From positions 1 to 51,158 of the forward strand of contig JANQFQ010000004.1 of the NCBI GenBank assembly GCA_028277765.1: a DNA stretch of 51,158 nucleotides, in the 5' to 3' direction. Position numbers and translations under genes: made by a program. Below are positions 44,803 to 51,158 of this stretch, piece by piece (within the stretch, counting starts at the first letter, position 1; every line of letters begins with the position of its first letter). Under the pieces are notes generated by a model. The model was given only the letters and a program-made list of their open reading frames with translations. It did no database searches and was not told the origin of the DNA. The stretch comes from Desulfobacterales bacterium. GTDB taxonomy: Bacteria > Desulfobacterota > Desulfobacteria > Desulfobacterales > SURF-7.

Positions 44803-46913
44803 TGCCAATACAGATAAACAATATAAAGGTAAACCGGGGCGGTCCTCTGAAAGATGATTTTCAGTTTGAACCGGGTGATATAAACCTTATCTACGGCAGT
44901 AATGAAACAGGTAAAACATATATTGTGGAATCGATCATCAGACTCCTGTTCAGGACAGGCGCACGGGCGCCCGCAGGATGGCGCTTGAGGGATTGGGAGC
45001 TTGCTGGCAAAATTTCCGTGACCGGCCTTGAGGAAAAACCTATATCCTTTACAAAGACCGGTAAAAAATTGGATGACCATTGGAATGACATAGGCAAAGG
45101 GCTTCCATTGGATTTTTCAAAAATGATGGTGATTCGAGCTGGAGAAACATACCTTTCAGAAGAGGGAGACGGTGTTGGAAGGGATATTCTCAAGAACTAC
45201 CTGTCAGGCGAAGGGATGCTTGATACGATTGAAGATGGTATTTCGTCAACCGTCCAGTCTGCCGTTGTGGAGCACAAATCGATCCATGGCAACAGACGGG
45301 GGGAAGTCAAGCATTTTCAGGAAGCACAAATAAAGCTTGATCGGATTGATAACCTCCTTGAGGACGTTGACCGTGGATATATTGCCGGGGCCATCCGTGC
45401 CCTGCAGAAGGAGAGAGAAAGGAAAGAGAAGGATTTGCAGGACCTGTTAAAGGCGAGACAATATCATGCCGGCCTGATGTATAGGGAACTCCAGAAGGTG
45501 GCGGAAGAGGCTGCGGAGCTTCCGGATGAGAACAGATGTGCTAAAATCGAAAAACAGATAGGGATTTACGATGTCAACACATCGAGACAACAGCATATTG
45601 AAGACGAATTGAAACGGCTTGAGGAGACCAGTGATGATTATTCATGGGTTGAACAGGCGTTGCAGAATTATCAGGCGTTAATAGGAGGTGGTGCGCAGGA
45701 GAAACCAGGGACGGCGTTTCTTGTTTTCGGGATATTCTCTTTTATTGTGGCAGTAATTTTTGGATTTCTTGGTCAGAAAACAGGACTTGGAATTGGCGCA
45801 CTTGCTACCATTGTTTTTTTCTTTTTTTATTTGGCGCGGATGTCAGAAATTAAATCATCAGCATATGGGAAGAGCGTTGAACTGGAAAAACTTGAAGCTG
45901 AATTTGAAAGGAGGTTCAACAGGACGCTCACAGACAAGGCAGCTATTCAGAGTCAGCTTAAAAAATTGGAAAAAGAACATTTTCTTGCGGAACAGCATCG
46001 TGAAGAACTGGCTGGATTGAACCAGGAGATATCCATCATGTCGGGGGAGATTACCGCATCCCTTCAGGAATATACAGGTGAAAACGCCTTGCCGGAAACC
46101 TGGCAGCAAGCGGTTTCAGCCATGAGAAAAATGCGGATATCCCTTGGAAGTAAGATAAGTGATCTTGAAAACCGTATTGCTCTCCTTGGAGTGAAGCCGG
46201 ACCAGTATTTGGAAGAAGAGCCTGTTGTTAAATGGGATTCTAAAAAGCATACTGACCTTGAAGCAGCTATTGAAAATATCCGCCTCAAGGTGGATGATGA
46301 AAAAGAGAAACTCGCCTCCCTGAAATCCCGTGTGGCCCAGGAGACAGGTATGAACAGCACTGAACAATGGGAAAACCTTCTGACAGCTTTTCAAGAAAAA
46401 CGTGAAAACGCTGTCAACGATTATAAACAGATAGCAGCTAAAATCCTTGGGGAAATGCAGGTCTACAGGGCATTACAGGAATTTCGTGACCAAGAGACCG
46501 AGAGGATTAAAAATGCTCTTGAACAACAGGCCTTGACAGAACCATTATTCTCGGTCACAGGCCGATACAGTAGTATGGACATTGATGGCGATGACCTCAT
46601 ACTGACGGACCAGGAAGACAATAGTTTTTTACTGGCAGATATGAGCACCGGCGTACGAGAGCAAGTGTTTCTCGCCCTGAGACTCGGTTTCGTCTCAATC
46701 AGCATGGAGAATGATACAGCCTTTTTAATCCTTGACGATGCTTTTCAGCATTCTGATTGGATCCGCAGGAAAAACCTCGTTAACCAGGTGTTCAGCCTGG
46801 CAGACAAGGGATGGCAGATCTTTTATTTTACCATGGACGATAATATCAAGGACCTATTCCAGAGTGCCGGTAAAACAGCCGGTGATAGATTCGTCTGCCT
46901 GAATCTGGATTAG
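44802..46913 (+). CDS. YhaN-like SMC/Rad50-type ATPase with membrane segments
   Basis: 703 residues. Walker A GSNETGKTYIVESI lies near residue 32. Coiled coils cover about 160-300 and 350-560. Between them are two membrane segments (304-348: FLVFGIFSFIVAVIFGFLG and GLGIGALATIVFFFFYLA). The ABC signature LADMSTGVREQVFLALRL and Walker B FLILDDAFQHSD close the ATPase head. Membrane segments where Rad50/SbcC have the hinge are the YhaN feature. With the upstream phosphoesterase it likely forms a membrane-linked nuclease complex. Confidence 0.84.
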   Translation: MPIQINNIKVNRGGPLKDDFQFEPGDINLIYGSNETGKTYIVESIIRLLFRTGARAPAGWRLRDWELAGKISVTGLEEKPISFTKTGKKLDDHWNDIGKGLPLDFSKMMVIRAGETYLSEEGDGVGRDILKNYLSGEGMLDTIEDGISSTVQSAVVEHKSIHGNRRGEVKHFQEAQIKLDRIDNLLEDVDRGYIAGAIRALQKERERKEKDLQDLLKARQYHAGLMYRELQKVAEEAAELPDENRCAKIEKQIGIYDVNTSRQQHIEDELKRLEETSDDYSWVEQALQNYQALIGGGAQEKPGTAFLVFGIFSFIVAVIFGFLGQKTGLGIGALATIVFFFFYLARMSEIKSSAYGKSVELEKLEAEFERRFNRTLTDKAAIQSQLKKLEKEHFLAEQHREELAGLNQEISIMSGEITASLQEYTGENALPETWQQAVSAMRKMRISLGSKISDLENRIALLGVKPDQYLEEEPVVKWDSKKHTDLEAAIENIRLKVDDEKEKLASLKSRVAQETGMNSTEQWENLLTAFQEKRENAVNDYKQIAAKILGEMQVYRALQEFRDQETERIKNALEQQALTEPLFSVTGRYSSMDIDGDDLILTDQEDNSFLLADMSTGVREQVFLALRLGFVSISMENDTAFLILDDAFQHSDWIRRKNLVNQVFSLADKGWQIFYFTMDDNIKDLFQSAGKTAGDRFVCLNLD

Positions 46914-47227
46914 AAATGATCTAGACAGTTCTTATATCTCACCACAGAGCCACAGAGAACACTGAGGTTATCTTTTTTACCAATCAGACGGCGATTGGTA
47001 AAAAACAGCTCAGCCACCTGGGCATGTCAGGTTCATCTCGGATGTTAATGGTTTTGCCCGTAATTTTTTTCCCTGAATTGAATAATGGTTAATCCACAAA
47101 TTGTGATGAAAACTAATGATTTGACACATAAGGAGATATGATTGTAAGATGTTATAATAAATCAAGGGGTTGGAAAAGAGTTGTGAGGCGTTGTTTTTAA
47201 AAGATATATAAAGACCGGGATTGAATT
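46914..47227. other. Intergenic gap with a 33-bp palindrome
   Basis: In this 314-bp gap, 46940-46967 carries a CACCACAGAGCCACAGAGAA-type dispersed repeat fragment. Positions 46973-47005 form a perfect 13-bp inverted repeat, TTTTTTACCAATC / GATTGGTAAAAAA, with a 7-nt spacer. The T run is on the 5' side on both strands, so it is not a standard terminator; an operator is possible. No gene seen. Confidence 0.7.
47121..47150 (+). promoter_or_regulatory. Putative promoter of the KstD-like gene
   Basis: TTGACA (47121-47126), an 18-bp spacer, then TAAGAT (47145-47150), 78 bp upstream of the ATG. The -35 is perfect; the -10 matches 4 of 6. Confidence 0.42.
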
Positions 47228-48883
47228 ATGACTAAATGGGATCATGAGTTTGATTTTGTGGTTGTGGGTTCAGGCGGCGGCGGGATGACGTCAGCACTGG
47301 TGGCGAAAATAAACGGGCTTGATTCTATTGTGCTGGAAAAAACAGAGTATTATGGTGGCTCCACATCCCTTTCAGGCGGAGGAATATGGGTTCCCGGGAA
47401 TTACCTGATGGATGAAGCAGGTATTCCGGATTCAATTGAAAACGGTATAACATACCTTGAGCACACTGTTGGTGACCGCGTTCCTGCTGTCAAAAGAGAA
47501 ATGTATGTAACGAAAGCCAACGAGATGCTGCTCTATATGACAAAACATTCACGGTTAAAATTTCATATTATGCAAGACTATCCTGATTATTACCCTGAAA
47601 TGCCTGGCAGCACGACCGGTGGCCGGGCCCTGGAACCGCTCTTATTCACAGGGCGAAAACTCGGTAGAATGCATAAACAGATGAGGCCTCACCCGTATTT
47701 AGTCCCCGGGATTGTCTTTACCCTTGATGACTGGTTAAGGTTCTCTATGGTCAGGGCAAATCCAGCCACTTTTTATAGGCCAGCCTGGTTTTTTCTCAGG
47801 AACCTGTTCAATGTTATATTTATGAGAAAGCATGTAACATTGGGTATGGCACTGGTAGGGAGGCTGCGTATGTCCTTATATGAACATGAGGTGCCGGTCT
47901 GGTTAAATTCAGCTTTAACAGATTTGGTTATTGAAGATGGAAGGGTGACAGGTGTCGAGATTGAAAAGAACGGTATAAGAGAAAGTATACGCGCAAGAAA
48001 AGGAGTGGTGCTGGCAACAGGCGGTTTTCCGAAAAACAGGGAAATGCGTGAAAAGTATTTCAAAAAGCCAACCACGGATGAATGGACATCTGCATGCCCC
48101 GGAAATACTGGTGACGCAATCAATATCGGAATGAAAGCAGGCGCGGCAGTCGACCTGATGGATGATGCATGGTGGGGGCCGACAAGTCTGATATTTGGCG
48201 GACCACCCCTTTTCCTGGTATTTGAACGATCGTATCCAGGAGCGATTATCGTGGACTCCAAAGGAAAGCGGTTTGTAAATGAATCTGCGCCATATATTGA
48301 AGTTGTCCATGCCATGTATGATAAAAACAGTAATGATACAGTAGCGATCCCATCCCATTTTATCATGGACCACCGTTTCAGGAGCAAATATTTCTTCGGA
48401 TTAATGCCGCCCGGGATGACACCTAAAAAAATGATAAAACAAGGGCATGTTTTAAAAGCAAAGTCCCTTGAAGAGCTGGCATCCCAGGCAGGGATAGATC
48501 CGGAAGGGCTGGCAGGGACCGTGGCAAGTTTCAATGAATTCGTACGGGCCGGGAAAGATAAGGATTTTAAAAGAGGGGATTCTGTATATGACCGTTTTTA
48601 TGGTGATCATGGTGTTAAACCTAATCCTTGCCTCGCGCCTCTCGACAAACCACCGTATTATGCGACAAAGATTTACCCTGGGGATCTTGGGACAAAAGGA
48701 GGGCTGGCGACCGATGAATACGCGCAGGTGCTGAAAGAAGATGGGGCCGTAATCAGCGGTCTTTACGCCATCGGCAATACATCGTCATCTGTCATGGGGA
48801 CATCATATCCAGGCCCAGGTGCCACAATAGGTCCTGCAATGACATTTGGGTATGTTGCCGCACTTCATGCGGCAAAGAAATAA
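47228..48883 (+). CDS. FAD-dependent oxidoreductase, 3-ketosteroid dehydrogenase-like
   Basis: 551 residues. The dinucleotide motif VVVGSGGGGMTSAL is near the N-terminus, followed by EKTEYYGGSTSLSGGGIWVP, which is the KstD/fumarate-reductase flavoprotein pattern. GVVLATGGFPKNREMREKY lies in the middle and GTSYPGPGATIGPAMTFGYV closes the FAD domain. Length fits delta-1 or delta-4 3-ketosteroid dehydrogenases. In an anaerobe the substrate could be another cyclic ketone or enoate. No steroid gene cluster surrounds it. Confidence 0.82.
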   Translation: MTKWDHEFDFVVVGSGGGGMTSALVAKINGLDSIVLEKTEYYGGSTSLSGGGIWVPGNYLMDEAGIPDSIENGITYLEHTVGDRVPAVKREMYVTKANEMLLYMTKHSRLKFHIMQDYPDYYPEMPGSTTGGRALEPLLFTGRKLGRMHKQMRPHPYLVPGIVFTLDDWLRFSMVRANPATFYRPAWFFLRNLFNVIFMRKHVTLGMALVGRLRMSLYEHEVPVWLNSALTDLVIEDGRVTGVEIEKNGIRESIRARKGVVLATGGFPKNREMREKYFKKPTTDEWTSACPGNTGDAINIGMKAGAAVDLMDDAWWGPTSLIFGGPPLFLVFERSYPGAIIVDSKGKRFVNESAPYIEVVHAMYDKNSNDTVAIPSHFIMDHRFRSKYFFGLMPPGMTPKKMIKQGHVLKAKSLEELASQAGIDPEGLAGTVASFNEFVRAGKDKDFKRGDSVYDRFYGDHGVKPNPCLAPLDKPPYYATKIYPGDLGTKGGLATDEYAQVLKEDGAVISGLYAIGNTSSSVMGTSYPGPGATIGPAMTFGYVAALHAAKK

Positions 48884-48917
48884 TCGTAAGGACGGAAAGA
48901 AACGACAACTGAAAATT

Positions 48918-48951
48918 TCACCACGAAGGGTACGAAGAACACGAAGAAAAG
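48918..48951 (+). repeat. Repeat family F, single arm
   Basis: TTCACCACGAAGGGTACGAA followed by GAACACGAAGAAAA, one mismatch from the left arm at 31761. No opposite arm is seen nearby. It occupies the gap before the ABC transporter genes. Confidence 0.82.
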
Positions 48952-49003
48952 GTTTCATGAATTCTTTGGGTTTTAATCATTTTGCTATTTAAAAGATTGT
49001 TAC

Positions 49004-49714
49004 ATGGGTTTTGAAGTTACTATATCTGATCTTCATTATGAGGTGAATAAAAAGAAGATATTAAAGGGAATTGATTTTAATATTCCTCAAGGTATTTTCC
49101 TGGCTGTCTTGGGTGAGAATGGGGCAGGCAAAACCACACTTCTCGACCTCTTAATGGGTTTTCGGATCCCGACCAGCGGTAAAGTGACAATCGATAATAA
49201 AAAACCGTTTAAGGACAATTGGCAGCAGCGGGAAGGGATCTCGTATCTTTCAGAAAAAGTTGATATCCCGGGTGACTGGTCGGTTCATGAGTTTTTCAAG
49301 TTTAACCGGTTTTTTTATAACACCTATTCAGAAGAACGGGAACAGAAGCTGATCTCTGAATTCAAGATAGATGTGAACAATCGGATCGGCAATATGTCAG
49401 CCGGGGAGATCCGGCGTGTTCAGCTGGCTGCAGCATTGTCGTATGAACCCCGGTTGATTATCGCGGATGAAATCACAGCGGTCTTGGACATCATTGGCAG
49501 AAGAAAATTTATGAAGATACTTCATGAGCAGAACCAATCAACTGGTTGTACCGTAATTATAGCCACCAATGTTTTAGAAGACCTGGTCAATTATATCTCC
49601 CATGTGTTCCTTTTATCAAAAGGGGAAATGAAACGGTTTAAACCGTTAGACGACTTTTTAAACGGGCATGATAAAATAGATTTTTCTCAACTGGTAGCGG
49701 ATATATTAGAGTAA
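49004..49714 (+). CDS. ABC transporter ATP-binding protein
   Basis: 236 residues. Walker A GENGAGKT (37-44), signature MSAGE (in place of LSGGQ), Walker B LIIADEITAVLD, and a poor H-loop (ATNVLEDLVNY has Asn where His is usual). The family resembles exporters paired with ABC-2-type permeases. The permease starts 2 bp later. The substituted H-loop suggests weak or regulated hydrolysis, or a variant of the subfamily. Confidence 0.86.
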   Translation: MGFEVTISDLHYEVNKKKILKGIDFNIPQGIFLAVLGENGAGKTTLLDLLMGFRIPTSGKVTIDNKKPFKDNWQQREGISYLSEKVDIPGDWSVHEFFKFNRFFYNTYSEEREQKLISEFKIDVNNRIGNMSAGEIRRVQLAAALSYEPRLIIADEITAVLDIIGRRKFMKILHEQNQSTGCTVIIATNVLEDLVNYISHVFLLSKGEMKRFKPLDDFLNGHDKIDFSQLVADILE

Positions 49715-49716
49715 CA

Positions 49717-50385
49717 ATGATCATTCATTTTATAAAGCGAGATTTTGTCAGTCATAAATTTTATTGGGCGGTTCTTGGCATTGCAACTGTCGGAGCTGTC
49801 CCCTGCATGTTTATTTCTGAAGCGTTTTTTATGGCCCTGTTTTACGCCTATGTTTTATTCAGTCTGATTCCCATCAACAGCTTGACCGGTGTTACCTGGC
49901 GGTCACAGCATATTATGTCCCGGAACTATATCCTGGCCCTTCCTGTTGAAAGAAACCGGCTGTTTCTTATGATTCAATACAGGGCCTTGGTCTATTGGAT
50001 TCCCCTGGTTATCCTGGCCCTGGCTGCCCCGGTTATTGTGCCGAGTTTTAAAGATACGGTTGACTGTTACCCGGTTTACGTGCTGATGATCTTCCCGTGT
50101 ATCTTCTGGTTTATCAACAGCATGATATCCATGCAGCTTTCAGGCGAAAAAATCAACTCCTATCTCACGCACCAGAAAAGGCTCATGGAATGGGGCATTA
50201 TTATGGCCGTGTTCTTTATTGAAGTGGGGATCATGTTAATTTCAGTGTTTGGCCTTTTGGGTGTTCCGTTTGTTTGTGAATATCTTGGGGATGCCGGTTC
50301 AAAAGTGTTGCCGTTAATCGCTGTAACCGGGCTGGCTGTTAACAGGTTTTTTTCTTCGAAGAAACGGTGGCTGGCGCAGCAGTGA
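49717..50385 (+). CDS. ABC-2-like transporter permease
   Basis: 222 residues with about six membrane segments (for example FYWAVLGIATVGAVPCMFI, AFFMALFYAYVLFSLIPIN, IPLVILALAAPVIVPSF, VYVLMIFPCIFWFINSMIS). Short basic C-terminus (RFFSSKKRW). Pattern and size fit permeases of small exporters or bacitracin/lantibiotic-type systems without signature motifs. Located directly after its ATPase. The substrate is unknown. Confidence 0.78.
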   Translation: MIIHFIKRDFVSHKFYWAVLGIATVGAVPCMFISEAFFMALFYAYVLFSLIPINSLTGVTWRSQHIMSRNYILALPVERNRLFLMIQYRALVYWIPLVILALAAPVIVPSFKDTVDCYPVYVLMIFPCIFWFINSMISMQLSGEKINSYLTHQKRLMEWGIIMAVFFIEVGIMLISVFGLLGVPFVCEYLGDAGSKVLPLIAVTGLAVNRFFSSKKRWLAQQ

Positions 50386-50709
50386 AAAAATATGTATTCC
50401 ATTTGAAATACGTGTGTTTTTAAACATCGATATACAACATTTAAAAAGCGATGATCAATCTGATTGAAGTTATGGGTAACATTCAATCCAAATACATGGT
50501 TAAAATCATTTATTCGATATATATTTGTTTTTGTAGGGGCGACCCCCGTGCCCGCCCAAATGGTTATCATCCTTATTCTTTTCTTTATAGATATTATATG
50601 GTTATATATGATTGTGTCAGAGCTATAGGCGATGAAAAACAATCTGTCTTTTTTGTGTTTTATTCACTGGTTAATAACTTAACTTAAAAACAATAAAGGG
50701 CTTATAACA
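50386..50709. repeat. Intergenic gap with a GTAGGGGCGACCCCC-type repeat
   Basis: 324 bp. Positions 50532-50557 read TGTAGGGGCGACCCCCGTGC then CCGCCC, a GC-rich block in AT-rich surroundings and a familiar dispersed bacterial intergenic repeat. GGGGCGACCCC can fold. The open frame crossing it (50451-50687) has no protein character. Confidence 0.6.
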
Positions 50710-50952
50710 ATGAATACAAGTGTCATTATCATTAGAGCGGTTGAATGTTTGGTGTTTTTTTATGCGGGTCTTTATTTTCTTAATTTGGGCAGAAAGCCGG
50801 ATGAAAGATATGCGCTCGCAAGAGAAAAGTTCACATCAATTTTCAAATTTATGAATAAAGATATTCATTACTATGTTATGGCGGCTGTTTGGATAATCGT
50901 TTCGGTTGTAAGACTTCTTGTATTATTTCATGATCTGTTTGGACCAATATAA
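50710..50952 (+). CDS. Small membrane protein, 80 aa, function unknown
   Basis: 80 residues with two membrane segments: residues about 5-24 (VIIIRAVECLVFFYAGLYFL) and 54-74 (YYVMAAVWIIVSVVRLLVLF). The loop is polar and basic (GRKPDERYALAREKF). An AAAGGG box about 12 bp upstream could serve as ribosome binding site. No family recognised. Confidence 0.55.
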   Translation: MNTSVIIIRAVECLVFFYAGLYFLNLGRKPDERYALAREKFTSIFKFMNKDIHYYVMAAVWIIVSVVRLLVLFHDLFGPI

Positions 50953-51057
50953 CTATATTTTTAAGTGGGATTCTCTTTTTCAATAATTGTCACCAATGAC
51001 AGATATGATAATAACCTCATGTTTTCAGAGAATTTGTAGATTTTTGGTTTATTGAAG

Positions 51058-51158
51058 TTATGCCACCTGTGATTTGTTTATATTCTCTTCATCAGTATCC
51101 CAGTTTGCGGGATTGTTTTTTATATATTCACGAATATCGTTTAATGATTTGTCATTAC
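51058..51158 (-). CDS. C-terminal end of a likely IS200/REP-associated transposase (partial)
   Basis: The minus strand encodes 32 terminal residues, NDKSLNDIREYIKNNPANWD then TDEENINKSQVA and stop, running off the window. The pattern IREYIKNNPxxWxxDxEN is the usual end of Y1 (HUH) transposases of the REP-associated (RAYT) group. The catalytic HUH and Tyr lie outside the window. Such enzymes mobilise short palindromic repeats, which are abundant in this window. Confidence 0.6.
   Translation of the reverse strand, partial: NDKSLNDIREYIKNNPANWDTDEENINKSQVA

Noticed and set aside
46973-47005. Rho-independent terminator after the YhaN-like gene
   Set aside because: The stem is strong but on both strands the T run precedes the stem and A follows it, the reverse of an intrinsic terminator.
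50451-50687. 78-codon open frame
   Set aside because: It runs through the GTAGGGGCGACCCCC dispersed repeat and has no protein-like pattern or ribosome binding site.

Overview
The window looks like chromosomal DNA of an anaerobic Desulfobacterota (Desulfobacterales-type, probably sulfate-reducing) bacterium. This is inferred from a mitochondrial-type EF-G1 of the kind known in spirochaetes, planctomycetes and delta-proteobacteria, a nickel CO dehydrogenase, a 2x[4Fe-4S] NIL-domain ferredoxin beside mnmA, a TPR lipoprotein next to a LolB-like lipoprotein, and intergenic repeat families common in such genomes. No rRNA, phage, plasmid or CRISPR is visible; there is one tRNA.

Layout. 0.1-7.1 kb: recC-recB on the minus strand (recD not seen). 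7.4-10.4 kb: a small helix-turn-helix/cysteine-protein pair, an FmdB zinc ribbon, IHF alpha, tRNA-Arg(UCU) and an RpoH-type sigma factor. 10.4-12.9 kb: TPR lipoprotein and LolB-like lipoprotein. 13.1-15.8 kb: NIL-ferredoxin, mnmA and mtaB, a coupled tRNA-thiolation operon. 16.1-18.3 kb: a PlsC-like acyltransferase fused to an alpha/beta hydrolase. 18.5-21.3 kb: DUF4956, VTC polyphosphate-polymerase domain and CotH-like genes. 21.3-27.9 kb: MarR regulator and a complete RND efflux operon. 28.2-31.7 kb: a CO dehydrogenase with a twin-arginine signal, preceded by two small membrane proteins and followed by a lipoprotein and a BamE-like membrane protein. 32.0-36.6 kb: elbB, EF-G, a RecA-fold ATPase and an Smr protein. 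36.7-40.2 kb: a voltage-gated-type channel lacking the canonical K+ filter, a condensation-fold acyltransferase and a parvulin. 40.4-42.7 kb: a serine protease/zinc-ribbon protein with a YbjN-like partner. 43.0-46.9 kb: a methyltransferase and a YhaO/YhaN-like nuclease-ATPase pair. 47.2-51.2 kb: a KstD-like flavoprotein, an ABC exporter, a small membrane protein and the C-terminal end of a likely REP-associated transposase.

Intergenic DNA is full of dispersed and palindromic repeats. At least six families occur, several exactly between convergent genes, and one supplies the recB stop codon. The likely Y1-type transposase at the right edge is a candidate source of some of them.

The most promising unusual systems are the Tat-signal CO dehydrogenase cluster, the filterless channel coupled to an acyltransferase, the protease/YbjN pair beside a 191-bp foldback, the DUF4956-VTC-CotH trio, and a 102-bp in-frame insertion inside the RND pump gene. 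All functional calls come from reading motifs; no database search was possible.
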